A DNA stretch of 64,000 nt, from positions 1,638,001-1,702,000 of the forward strand of contig NZ_CP083388.1 in assembly GCF_020042285.1 (NCBI RefSeq). The letters are read 5' to 3'. The position numbers and the translations under genes are program-made. Positions 19,272 to 26,582 of the stretch are shown piece by piece (positions within the stretch are counted from its first letter, which is position 1; each line of letters begins with the position of its first letter). Under the pieces are notes generated by a model. It did no database searches and had not been told where the DNA came from. It worked only from the letters and a program-made list of their open reading frames with translations. The DNA is from Ferruginibacter albus (lineage in GTDB: Bacteria > Bacteroidota > Bacteroidia > Chitinophagales > Chitinophagaceae).

Positions 19272-19496
19272 ATGAAAAAAGTATTATTTGCTTTCGTTTT
19301 AGCTGCTGGTTTCGCAGCTTGCGGTGGTGGTGCTTCAACTGCTCCAGCTACAACTGATTCTACAAAAACTGCTGATTCAACTGCTAAAGCTGCTGATTCT
19401 ACAGCTGCTAAAGCTGATTCTACAGCTGCTAAAGCTGACTCTACAGCTGCTAAAGCTGACTCTACTAAGAAAGCAGCAGATTCAACTAAGAAATAA
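19272..19496 (+). CDS. Small alanine/lysine/aspartate repeat lipoprotein
   Basis: A 74-residue protein with a lipoprotein signal (FAFVLAAGFAACGGG, lipidated Cys at 17), then a low-complexity mature region made of repeated AAKADST units ending in AADSTKK. No globular domain is possible. It is probably a flexible surface or periplasmic lipoprotein. It is divergent from the ECF sigma gene and shares its promoter region, so it is a candidate target of that factor. It is followed by two hairpins, the second a strong terminator. Confidence 0.75.
   Translation: MKKVLFAFVLAAGFAACGGGASTAPATTDSTKTADSTAKAADSTAAKADSTAAKADSTAAKADSTKKAADSTKK
19395..19465 (+). repeat. 21-bp tandem coding repeat
   Basis: About 3.4 copies of a 21-bp unit beginning GATTCTACAGCTGCTAAAGC, encoding DSTAAKA. 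Units differ by a single T/C change, so the array is recently expanded and may vary in copy number. Confidence 0.85.
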
Positions 19497-19500
19497 TTTA

Positions 19501-19535
19501 AGCCGGCAACAGATAGCTTGTTTGAGTAGCCGGCT
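19501..19535 (+). terminator. Hairpin after the repeat lipoprotein gene
   Basis: AGCCGGC (19501-19507) pairs with GCCGGCT (19529-19535). It lacks a good T-run, so it is more likely a 3' stabilising hairpin than a terminator by itself. Confidence 0.4.
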
Positions 19536-19572
19536 CGTATAAGAGTTTTTCATATGGCAAGCAATCGTTAAA

Positions 19573-19604
19573 GTCGCTCCTATTCTTAGGAGCGACATTT
19601 TTTT
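19573..19604 (+). terminator. Rho-independent terminator
   Basis: A perfect 10-bp stem (GTCGCTCCTA with TAGGAGCGAC), loop TTCT, followed by ATTTTTTTA. It ends transcription from the repeat lipoprotein gene. Confidence 0.88.
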
Positions 19605-19650
19605 ATGTAGTATGTTGATTTTGTTACCTGCAGTAGTAGTTCTATTAGAC

Positions 19651-19695
19651 AGCGGTTGTGTCACTCCCTTGTGCGGGATATCGCTATTCTGCAAT
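19651..19695 (+). repeat. Dispersed repeat family A, copy A2
   Basis: It contains CGGTTGTGTCACTCCCTTG followed by CGGGATATCGCTATTC, aligning along its length with the copy at 24131 (TTGTGTCACTCACTT, CGGCATATCAATATTC). It lies between a terminator and the attenuator promoter. Confidence 0.6.
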
Positions 19696-19749
19696 TCCAG
19701 CAATAGCTTATAAATCTTAACTGCATATCTAAATTTATCTAAAAATAAA

Positions 19750-19780
19750 TTGGCAAATTCAATTCTCTGATTTATTTTCG
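19750..19780 (+). promoter_or_regulatory. Promoter of the aromatic amino acid operon leader
   Basis: TTGG at 19750-19753 as the -33 element and TATTTTCG at 19773-19780 (one mismatch to TAnnTTTG) are separated by 19 bases. The start would be near 19786, only a few bases before the leader peptide ATG at 19790. Confidence 0.5.
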
Positions 19781-19789
19781 CAACTCATT

Positions 19790-19843
19790 ATGAAATTAAC
19801 AACAGCAAATACTTTCTTTTACTACGGTTACTACTTTATCTAA
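19790..19843 (+). CDS. Phe/Tyr leader peptide (attenuation sensor)
   Basis: A 17-codon reading frame, MKLTTANTFFYYGYYFI then TAA, too short for ordinary gene finding. Codons 9-16 read Phe-Phe-Tyr-Tyr-Gly-Tyr-Tyr-Phe, so seven of eight encode the two amino acids made by the operon downstream (prephenate dehydratase and prephenate dehydrogenase). The position just before competing RNA stems and a terminator is that of a classical attenuator leader, in which scarcity of charged tRNA-Phe or tRNA-Tyr stalls the ribosome. Expression is inferred, not shown. Confidence 0.85.
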   Translation: MKLTTANTFFYYGYYFI

Positions 19844-19930
19844 GTAGCCGGGTAGCTTTTGTTAAGTAATAAAAAATAAAGACACTAACATAAACGAATC
19901 CCGGCTCAAAAAGCCGGGGTTTTTTATTTT
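19825..19930 (+). promoter_or_regulatory. Transcription attenuator of the aromatic operon
   Basis: Three exclusive pairings are visible. 1:2 (pause): 19825-19832 CGGTTACT with 19843-19850 AGTAGCCG, 8 bp with one G-U. 2:3 (antiterminator): 19846-19852 AGCCGGG with 19900-19906 CCCGGCT, 7 bp. 3:4 (terminator): 19897-19906 AATCCCGGCT with 19912-19921 AGCCGGGGTT, 10 bp with one G-U, loop CAAAA, then T5ATTTT. A ribosome stalled on the Phe/Tyr codons covers segment 1, frees segment 2 and so prevents the terminator. The logic equals that of enteric phe and trp leaders. Confidence 0.85.
19897..19930 (+). terminator. Attenuator terminator hairpin
   Basis: A 10-bp stem, 5-base loop and T-tract end 38 bases before the prephenate dehydratase ATG. 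No ordinary gene lies between it and the promoter, only the 17-codon leader, which is why it reads as a regulatory rather than a gene-end terminator. Confidence 0.9.
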
Positions 19931-19931
19931 A

Positions 19932-19954
19932 CCCCAAACCCCTAAAGGGGCTTA
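19932..19954 (+). repeat. Short palindromic intergenic element (CCCCTAAAGGGG)
   Basis: ACCCCAAACCCCTAAAGGGG followed by CTTA, with a CCCC/GGGG hairpin around TAAA, directly after the attenuator terminator. Only one copy is seen in this window; it resembles short palindromes common between genes in this phylum. Confidence 0.4.
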
Positions 19955-19967
19955 ACGGAGAAATAAA

Positions 19968-20828
19968 ATGAGTAAAGAGAAAAACGATAAAGATTTGTCA
20001 GTAAGAGTTTCGATACAGGGCTACGAAGGGAGCTTTCACGAAATGGCAGCCCGCCAATACTTTGGCAATACAGTTGAAGTAATTCCTTGCGCTACGTTTA
20101 GAGATGTAATAAAGATCGCTTCTAATAAAAAGGAAAGTGAAGGCGGCGTAATGGCGATTGAAAATTCTATTGCAGGCAGCATCTTACCTAACTATACATT
20201 ATTGCAAAAAAGTACTTTGAAAATTGTTGGCGAAGTTTATCTTCCGATCAAACAACATTTATTGGTAAACCCGGGAGTTAAGTTAAGTGATATAAGAGAA
20301 GTGCATTCGCACCCGATGGCAATTTTGCAATGCATGGATTATTTATCAAAGCACAATTGGAAACTGATCGAAACTGAAGATACCGCCTTAAGTGCAAAAC
20401 ATATTCATCAGCATAGAAGTAAACATATTGCAGGCGTAGCCGGAAAGTTGGCAGCGGATCTATTCAGTTTAGAAATTGCAGCAAAAGATATTCATACACA
20501 GAAAAATAATTACACCCGCTTTTTGATATTGCAACGCAATGACAATACTTCAGTGGTGAACAATGCCAATAAAGCATCGGTAAGCTTTCATACCGATCAC
20601 TCAAAGGGAAGCCTGGCAAGGGTTTTAACGATCATTGCTGAAGGAGATATTAATTTAAGCAAGCTGCAAAGCATGCCGATTGCGGGTACCAATTTTAAAT
20701 ATAGCTTTCATGCGGATATGGAATTTAAAAATACCAGCCAGTTTGATGCAGTGATGAAGGAAGTAGAAAGATCAACAGAAGAATTAAAGATATACGGGGT
20801 ATATAAAAACGGAAAACAATCGAATTAA
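19968..20828 (+). CDS. pheA: Prephenate dehydratase with ACT domain
   Basis: Converts prephenate to phenylpyruvate, the committed step to phenylalanine. In the 286-residue protein the catalytic domain (about 12-190) shows YEGSFHEMAARQYF, GGVMAIENSIAGSILPNYTLL and the substrate-site NYTRF (about 182-186). A C-terminal ACT regulatory domain (about 203-280) reads KGSLARVLTIIAEGDINLSK plus LQSMP, the usual phenylalanine-sensing region. It lacks a chorismate mutase domain, which is fused instead to the DAHP synthase downstream. A modest GGAG lies eight bases before the ATG. It is the first gene after the attenuator. Confidence 0.94.
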   Translation: MSKEKNDKDLSVRVSIQGYEGSFHEMAARQYFGNTVEVIPCATFRDVIKIASNKKESEGGVMAIENSIAGSILPNYTLLQKSTLKIVGEVYLPIKQHLLVNPGVKLSDIREVHSHPMAILQCMDYLSKHNWKLIETEDTALSAKHIHQHRSKHIAGVAGKLAADLFSLEIAAKDIHTQKNNYTRFLILQRNDNTSVVNNANKASVSFHTDHSKGSLARVLTIIAEGDINLSKLQSMPIAGTNFKYSFHADMEFKNTSQFDAVMKEVERSTEELKIYGVYKNGKQSN

Positions 20829-20845
20829 ACCTTATTGAATAAACG

Positions 20846-22000
20846 ATGACAACAGCGAAACGATTAGAAGGCATAGGCGAATATTATTTCTCTCAAAAAT
20901 TAAGAGAGATAGAGGAGTTAAATAAGCAAGGAAAGAACATCATCAATTTAGGAATTGGTAGTCCTGATCTGCCACCGCATGAAGACGTTATAAAAGTATT
21001 GAATGAAGAAAGTGCGAAACCGAATGTTCATGCGTACCAATCGTACAAAGGCTCTCCGGTATTGCGCAAAGCTTTTGCTGATTGGTATAAAAAATGGTAC
21101 AATGTTGAGTTGAATATTGATACAGAAATATTGCCGTTGATCGGAAGCAAAGAAGGTATCATGCACATCTGCATGACTTACTTAAATGAAGGAGATGAAG
21201 TATTGGTGCCGAATCCCGGCTATCCAACTTACAGGAGTGCAGTAAAATTATCCGGCGGAGTTTGCGTTGATTATGATCTGAAAGAAGAAAATAAATACGA
21301 ACCCGATTTTGCTTCAATAGAAAAAAGAGATTTGAGCAAAGTAAAGTTGCTGTTTGTGAATTACCCGCAAATGCCAACCGGTCAAAATGGTAGCAAAGCC
21401 TTATTTGAGAAGATCGTTGCCTTTGGTAAAAAGCATAACATATTAATTGTTCACGATAATCCATACAGCTTTATCTTAAATAAAGAGCCATTGAGTTTAT
21501 TAAGTGTAGATGGCGCAAAAGATATCGTGATAGAACTAAACTCGTTAAGCAAAAGTCATAATATGGCGGGATGGCGCGTAGGGGTTTTGGTTGGAGCAAA
21601 AGAAAGAATTGATGAAGTGTTGCGTTTTAAAAGCAATATGGACAGTGGCATGTTTCTTCCGCTGCAACTGGCTGCAGCAAAGGCTTTAAGCTTAGGAAAA
21701 GATTGGCACGACAGTGTGAATAAAGTATATAATTCAAGAAGAGAAAAAGTATATGAGTTATTGGATCTATTAAATTGTGAATATTCCAAATCGCAAGTAG
21801 GAATGTTTATGTGGGCAAAGATTCCTGCAAAATATAAAACAGGATACGAATTAGCAGATGAGGTTCTATACAATTCAAATGTTTTCATAACTCCCGGTGG
21901 AATATTTGGCAATGCCGGTGATAATTATATAAGAGTGAGCTTGTGCGGAAGTATTGAACGTTTTGAAGAAGCAATCAAAAGAATTAAAAATAGCAATTAA
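20846..22000 (+). CDS. PLP-dependent class I/II aminotransferase (probably aromatic)
   Basis: A 384-residue fold-type I aminotransferase. Features are LGIGSPDLPPHEDVI near the start, YPTYRSAV, NYPQMPTGQNG (substrate and PLP contacts), the lysine that binds PLP in SLSKSHNMAGWRVG, and a C-terminal Arg in NYIRVSLCG. Between prephenate dehydratase and prephenate dehydrogenase, the likely job is transamination of phenylpyruvate and 4-hydroxyphenylpyruvate to Phe and Tyr. The fold also covers aspartate and LL-diaminopimelate aminotransferases, so the substrate rests on context. Confidence 0.85.
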   Translation: MTTAKRLEGIGEYYFSQKLREIEELNKQGKNIINLGIGSPDLPPHEDVIKVLNEESAKPNVHAYQSYKGSPVLRKAFADWYKKWYNVELNIDTEILPLIGSKEGIMHICMTYLNEGDEVLVPNPGYPTYRSAVKLSGGVCVDYDLKEENKYEPDFASIEKRDLSKVKLLFVNYPQMPTGQNGSKALFEKIVAFGKKHNILIVHDNPYSFILNKEPLSLLSVDGAKDIVIELNSLSKSHNMAGWRVGVLVGAKERIDEVLRFKSNMDSGMFLPLQLAAAKALSLGKDWHDSVNKVYNSRREKVYELLDLLNCEYSKSQVGMFMWAKIPAKYKTGYELADEVLYNSNVFITPGGIFGNAGDNYIRVSLCGSIERFEEAIKRIKNSN

Positions 22001-22006
22001 TAATTG

Positions 22007-22855
22007 ATGTTTGAGAATATCACGATAGTTGGTGTAGGCTTGATCGGCGGTTCATTTGCATTAGCAATGAAAGATAAAGGCATTGCTAAAAAGGCAATTG
22101 GTGTAACGCGTTCCGAAAGTTCTGCTAAAAGAGCATTGGATTTAGGATTGATTGATGAAGCCTTACCTCTAAAAGAAGCTGTTGCAAAAAGTGATCTGAT
22201 CTACATTTCTATTCCTGTTGATACAACCATTGATACAACATTGCAAGTGTTGGATATAATTAACGATAAGCAAATTGTTTTAGATGCAGGCTCTACCAAA
22301 GACGCTTTGTGTAAAGCCATTGCCGATCATCCAAAAAGAAAACGTTTTGTAGCAACGCATCCTATGTGGGGAACAGAATATAGTGGTCCGGAAGCTGCCG
22401 TACACGGCGCTTTTGAGGGACGTGCGTGTGTTATCTGCGAAAAAGAAAAAAGCGATAGTGATGCGGTAACAACCGTAGAGGATATTTACAAAAAAATAGG
22501 CATGAACCTCGTGTATATGGATGCTAAAGCACACGATGTGCACGCAGCCTATGTAAGTCATATATCACACATCACTTCGTTTGCATTGGCAAATACGGTA
22601 TTGGAGAAAGAAAGAGAAGAGGATGCGATTTTTGAATTGGCGGGTGGTGGTTTTGCAAGCACGGTGCGTTTGGCAAAAAGCAATCCTGCTATGTGGGTGC
22701 CGATATTTATGCAGAACAGGGAAAATGTATTGGATGTATTGAATGAGCACATCAGCCAGTTAAGGAAATTCAAAGCAAGCCTTGAGAAAGAGAATGCGGA
22801 ATACCTTACTGAATTGATGGAGAATGCGAATAAGATTAAAAGAATAATAAAATAA
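22007..22855 (+). CDS. tyrA: Prephenate dehydrogenase
   Basis: Oxidises and decarboxylates prephenate to 4-hydroxyphenylpyruvate for tyrosine. The NAD-binding motif GVGLIGGSFALAM is at residues 8-20. Substrate-domain blocks are ATHPMWGTEYSGP, KAHDVHAAYVSHISH and ELAGGGFASTVRLAKSNP. Length is 282 residues with no fused mutase or ACT domain. The ATG at 22007 is preferred to an in-frame TTG three bases upstream. It begins six bases after the aminotransferase stop. Confidence 0.93.
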   Translation: MFENITIVGVGLIGGSFALAMKDKGIAKKAIGVTRSESSAKRALDLGLIDEALPLKEAVAKSDLIYISIPVDTTIDTTLQVLDIINDKQIVLDAGSTKDALCKAIADHPKRKRFVATHPMWGTEYSGPEAAVHGAFEGRACVICEKEKSDSDAVTTVEDIYKKIGMNLVYMDAKAHDVHAAYVSHISHITSFALANTVLEKEREEDAIFELAGGGFASTVRLAKSNPAMWVPIFMQNRENVLDVLNEHISQLRKFKASLEKENAEYLTELMENANKIKRIIK

Positions 22856-22857
22856 TA

Positions 22858-22942
22858 GTTTCACGCAACGAAACAAAGAAAGCAAAGTGCACAAAATTTA
22901 TAGCGTAGTTCCTTTGTATTTGTTGTCCACTTTGTGTGAAAT
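22858..22942. repeat. Palindromic intergenic element family C, copy C1
   Basis: GTTTCACGCAACGAAACAAAG at one end and CCACTTTGTGTGAAAT at the other can pair as an imperfect hairpin. Its TTCACGCAA/TTTGCGTGAA words are shared with copy C2 at 24200. It fills the gap between the prephenate dehydrogenase and DAHP synthase genes. Confidence 0.55.
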
Positions 22943-22994
22943 AAAAGAGTAAACAAATCAAATATTTATAAACCAAACTTCAGACAATAAAAAC

Positions 22995-23002
22995 TATTTT
23001 TG
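22995..23002 (+). promoter_or_regulatory. Promoter -7 box before DAHP synthase
   Basis: TATTTTTG fits TAnnTTTG exactly. It predicts a start near 23009, which would favour the ATG at 23027 over the one at 23006. It implies that the second half of the aromatic cluster can be transcribed apart from the attenuated first half. Confidence 0.5.
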
Positions 23003-23005
23003 CGT

Positions 23006-24094
23006 ATGAAAACAGAAACATCAACGATGAAAGAGTTAGTTCAGGAAAAGTGGGCAAAACGCCCGTTAATTATCAGTGGTCCATGCAGCGCCGAAACAGA
23101 AGAGCAGGTGCTGGAAACCGCTACACGTCTTGCCAACACAGGTAAAGTAGATATGCTGCGTGCAGGCATTTGGAAACCAAGAACCAAGCCGGGTATGTTC
23201 GAAGGTATCGGTGTAAAAGGTTTGCCTTGGTTATTAAAAGCAAAACAAGTTACCGGCTTGCCAACTACAGTTGAAGTTGCAACAGCGAAACACGTGGAAG
23301 ATGCATTACAATTTGATGTAGATGTATTGTGGATCGGTGCCCGTACAACAGTAAACCCGTTCAGCGTGCAGGAAGTTGCTGATGCGTTACGTGGCGTTGA
23401 TATTCCGGTGTTGATTAAAAACCCCATTAATGCTGACCTGGAATTATGGAGCGGCGGCATCGAGCGTTTACAAAAAGTTGGAGTAAAACAAATTGGTATG
23501 ATCCATCGTGGATTTGCCAATTACGGAAATACAGAATACCGCAATGCACCTATGTGGCATTTGCCGATCGAAATGAAACGTCGCTTCCCCGGCATGTTGC
23601 TCATTTGCGATCCATCGCATATCGGCGGTCGCAGAGATATTTTGCAGGCAATTGCACAACAAAGTATCAACCTTGATTTTGATGGTTTGATGATCGAAAG
23701 TCATATTGATCCTGATCACGCCTGGAGCGATGCGAAACAACAAATTACTCCTGAGCGTTTGGCTGAAATGTTAGGTGATTTGGTATGGCGTTCTGAAAAT
23801 ACGGATAAAGAAGAGTTCATAACGGCATTGTCTACACTAAGAGAGCAGATCAATCATATTGACGATGAATTGTTGGCATTGATTGGTCAGCGTATGAAAG
23901 TAGCAGATAAGATCGGTCAGTATAAGAAAGACAATAATATCACCATTTTACAAACCAATCGCTGGAACGATATATTGGAAAAGGCTTTTGCTAAAGGTGA
24001 TAAATTGGGATTAAGCAAAGACTTTATCTCTAAATATTTTGATGCGATCCATTTGGAATCGATCAACCATCAGAATAAAGTAATGAATTCATAA
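23006..24094 (+). CDS. Bifunctional DAHP synthase / chorismate mutase (type II)
   Basis: The N-terminal 260 residues form a 3-deoxy-D-arabino-heptulosonate 7-phosphate synthase of the KDO8P-synthase-like subgroup: ISGPCSAETEEQ, GIWKPRTKPGMFEG, LWIGARTTVNPF, VLIKNPINADLELW and CDPSHIGGRRDI. The C-terminal about 90 residues (LSTLREQINHIDDELLALIG, RMKVADKIGQYKKDNN) are an AroQ-type chorismate mutase. One protein thus opens the shikimate pathway and commits chorismate to Phe/Tyr. The ATG may be 23006 or 23027 (MKELVQEKW); a TTG at 23000 is less likely. Confidence 0.93.
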   Translation: MKTETSTMKELVQEKWAKRPLIISGPCSAETEEQVLETATRLANTGKVDMLRAGIWKPRTKPGMFEGIGVKGLPWLLKAKQVTGLPTTVEVATAKHVEDALQFDVDVLWIGARTTVNPFSVQEVADALRGVDIPVLIKNPINADLELWSGGIERLQKVGVKQIGMIHRGFANYGNTEYRNAPMWHLPIEMKRRFPGMLLICDPSHIGGRRDILQAIAQQSINLDFDGLMIESHIDPDHAWSDAKQQITPERLAEMLGDLVWRSENTDKEEFITALSTLREQINHIDDELLALIGQRMKVADKIGQYKKDNNITILQTNRWNDILEKAFAKGDKLGLSKDFISKYFDAIHLESINHQNKVMNS

Positions 24095-24130
24095 AATGTT
24101 AGTATAGGTTTTGGGACGGACATTTGTTGA

Positions 24131-24180
24131 GCATTCAACATCGTTGTGTCACTCACTTATACGGCATATCAATATTCAAC
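24131..24180 (+). repeat. Dispersed repeat family A, copy A3
   Basis: It contains CATCGTTGTGTCACTCACTT and CGGCATATCAATATTCAAC, the clearest example of the family. It is in the gap before aroB, immediately upstream of palindrome C2. Confidence 0.65.
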
Positions 24181-24199
24181 TTTAATTTGAACGAATATT

Positions 24200-24263
24200 A
24201 TTCACGCAAAGGCGTAAAGTCGTCCAACTTTGCGCCTTTGCTTCTTGGTTTCTTTGCGTGAAA
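24200..24263. repeat. Palindromic intergenic element family C, copy C2
   Basis: The outer arms TTCACGCAAAG (24201-24211) and CTTTGCGTGAA (24252-24262) are perfectly complementary. Nested inside, AAAGGCGTAAAGT and ACTTTGCGCCTTT form a 13-bp stem with one G-T around CGTCCA. It ends 12 bases before the aroB ATG. Confidence 0.65.
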
Positions 24264-24274
24264 CTAAAACAACA

Positions 24275-25294
24275 ATGAGCAAGCAGACTTACAAATTTTC
24301 CAATTCTTCAACTGATTTTTATTTTGCCGATAGCATCAATAGCTTGAAAAATATTGTTGATGTTAAGAATGCGATTTTCATTACTGATGAAAACATTTTT
24401 AAAGCGCATGAAAAAAAGTTTAAGAATTACCAGCGCATTATTTTACCTCCCGGCGAAGCACATAAAAATCAGGACACTGTTAATTCCATCATTCAGCAAT
24501 TAATTGCATTTGAAGCAGATCGTAAAACTGTTTTAATTGGAGTAGGAGGTGGAGTGGTTACAGACATTACAGGTTTTGTAGCGTCTACTTATATGCGTGG
24601 AATAAAGTTTGGGTTTATTCCGACTACCTTATTAGCATTAGTAGATGCAAGCATCGGCGGAAAGAACGGAATTGATATTGGAGTTTACAAAAATATTGTT
24701 GGCGTTACCCGTCAACCTTCTTTTATCTTACACGATTATAGTTTTTTAAATAGCTTGCCTGAAAGCGAATGGCAGAACGGTTTTGCAGAGATCATTAAAC
24801 ATGCCTGTATTAAAGATGCCGCCATGTTTAAAGAATTGCAACAGCATTCATTGAAATATTATTTCAGCAAGAAAAAAGAAGCTGCAATATTAATTCAGCG
24901 CAATGCAAAGATCAAATTGAAAGTTGTGCAGGCTGATGAGTTTGAACAAAACGAAAGAAGATTATTAAACTTTGGGCATACACTTGGTCATGCATTAGAG
25001 AATCAATATGAGTTATCGCATGGACAGGCAATCTCAATCGGAATGACGTATGCATCGCATATCTCGCAACAGTTGTTTGGTTTTAAACAAACAGAAGCGA
25101 TTGTAAAAACATTCGAGCAATACGGTTTGCCTACTTATTTTCAATTTGACAAATCAAAAGTATTTGATGTGTTGAAAATGGATAAGAAGCGTGAAAGAAA
25201 AGAGATGAATTATATATTATTGGAGAAGATCGGCAAAGGAGTAGTAAAGCAAATTCCATTAATTCAATTAGAAAAAATTATACAATCCTTATAA
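24275..25294 (+). CDS. aroB: 3-dehydroquinate synthase
   Basis: Cyclises DAHP to 3-dehydroquinate, the second shikimate step. In the 339-residue protein, NAD- and metal-site blocks are GVGGGVVTDITGFVASTYMR, PTTLLALVDASIGGKNGID, EIIKHACIKD and LNFGHTLGHALE. The ATG at 24275 (MSKQTYKF) is chosen; the frame is open 45 bases further upstream, but that stretch is palindrome C2, not coding. One base separates its stop from aroA. Confidence 0.94.
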   Translation: MSKQTYKFSNSSTDFYFADSINSLKNIVDVKNAIFITDENIFKAHEKKFKNYQRIILPPGEAHKNQDTVNSIIQQLIAFEADRKTVLIGVGGGVVTDITGFVASTYMRGIKFGFIPTTLLALVDASIGGKNGIDIGVYKNIVGVTRQPSFILHDYSFLNSLPESEWQNGFAEIIKHACIKDAAMFKELQQHSLKYYFSKKKEAAILIQRNAKIKLKVVQADEFEQNERRLLNFGHTLGHALENQYELSHGQAISIGMTYASHISQQLFGFKQTEAIVKTFEQYGLPTYFQFDKSKVFDVLKMDKKRERKEMNYILLEKIGKGVVKQIPLIQLEKIIQSL

Positions 25295-25295
25295 A

Positions 25296-26582
25296 GTGAT
25301 AGTAAGAGTACAACCATCTGCAATCAAAGGTGAAATCGTTGCACCGGCATCCAAAAGTTCCATGCAACGTGCATGTGCAGCGGCTTTGGTGCGTAAAGGA
25401 ACGTCCATCATTTCAAATCCCGGCATATCTAATGACGATAAGGCGGCATTAAGCATTATTGAAAACTTAGGTGCAAAATGGGAAATGGCAAATGATAAAT
25501 TGATCGTGAAAAGTGAAGGAGTAAAACCGATTTCCAATGAAGTGAATTGTGGCGAAAGTGGTTTAAGTATTCGTATGTTCTCACCAATTGTCGCATTAAG
25601 TGAAAAAGAAATTACGGTTAATGGCAAAGGAAGTCTTGCCACAAGACCAATGGATTTTTTTGATGAGGTATTGCCGCAAGTAGGCGTTAAAATAAATTCG
25701 AATGGCGGTAAGCTGCCGTTAAAAATACAAGGACCATTGCAAGCAAAGGATATTTCGATAGACGGTTCTTTAAGTTCTCAATTCTTAACCGGTTTGTTAA
25801 TGGCATATGCTGCTTCAAATGCAAATGATGTAAGTATTACAGTAGATAATCTGAAAAGCAAACCGTATATCGATCTTACCTTAAAAGTAATGAGCGACTT
25901 TGGTTTAAATGTTCCTGAAAATAGAAATCATGAATCGTTTTATTTTTCAGGAAAACCAACTGATGCAAACGAAACTATAAATTATACAGTAGAAGGTGAT
26001 TGGAGTGGCGGTGCTTTTTTATTAGTAGCGGGCGCAATCGCTGGTGACATTGTGGTAAAAGGATTGGATGTATTTTCAACACAAGCAGATAAAGCAATCT
26101 TGGAGGCATTAATGTCTTGCGGAGCAAAAATTTCTATTGAAAAAAAACAAATAACGATCGGGCCGGCACAATTGAAAGCTTTTCATTTTAATGCAACTGA
26201 TTGCCCTGATCTGTTTCCTCCATTAGTGGCACTAGCTTCTTATTGCGAAGGCAAGACTGTTATTGAAGGAGTAAGTCGTTTAGCTCATAAAGAAAGCAAC
26301 CGTGGATTAACTTTGCAACAAGAGTTTGGTAAGATGGGCGTGGAGATTGAATTGCAAGATGACTTAATGATTGTAAATGGCAGCGGTATAATAAAAGGAG
26401 CAACTACTCATTCACATCACGATCATCGTATTGCAATGGCTTGTGCAGTGGCAGGATTAAAAGCTGAAAGCGAAATGATAATTGAAGAAGCAGAAGCCAT
26501 CAGCAAATCGTATCCTAACTTTTATGAGCATTTGAAACAATTAGGAGCTTCTGTATCTTCACTCGATAAACAATTAAATTAA
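25296..26582 (+). CDS. aroA: 3-phosphoshikimate 1-carboxyvinyltransferase (EPSP synthase)
   Basis: Adds enolpyruvate from PEP to shikimate 3-phosphate. Family blocks in the 428 residues are APASKSSMQRACAAAL near the start, NCGESGLSIRMFSPI, LSSQFLTGLLMAYA, DWSGGAFLLVAGAI and HSHHDHRIAMACAVAGL. The normally GNSGT-like motif reads GESGL. The start is GTG at 25296, one base after the aroB stop, and the stop overlaps the aroC ATG by one base, so aroB-aroA-aroC look translationally coupled. Confidence 0.93.
   Translation: MIVRVQPSAIKGEIVAPASKSSMQRACAAALVRKGTSIISNPGISNDDKAALSIIENLGAKWEMANDKLIVKSEGVKPISNEVNCGESGLSIRMFSPIVALSEKEITVNGKGSLATRPMDFFDEVLPQVGVKINSNGGKLPLKIQGPLQAKDISIDGSLSSQFLTGLLMAYAASNANDVSITVDNLKSKPYIDLTLKVMSDFGLNVPENRNHESFYFSGKPTDANETINYTVEGDWSGGAFLLVAGAIAGDIVVKGLDVFSTQADKAILEALMSCGAKISIEKKQITIGPAQLKAFHFNATDCPDLFPPLVALASYCEGKTVIEGVSRLAHKESNRGLTLQQEFGKMGVEIELQDDLMIVNGSGIIKGATTHSHHDHRIAMACAVAGLKAESEMIIEEAEAISKSYPNFYEHLKQLGASVSSLDKQLN

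Noticed and set aside
19324..19542. Leu/Gln-rich frame overlapping the repeat lipoprotein
   Set aside because: It is the +2 shadow of the 21-bp repeat; the +1 frame has a proper lipoprotein signal.
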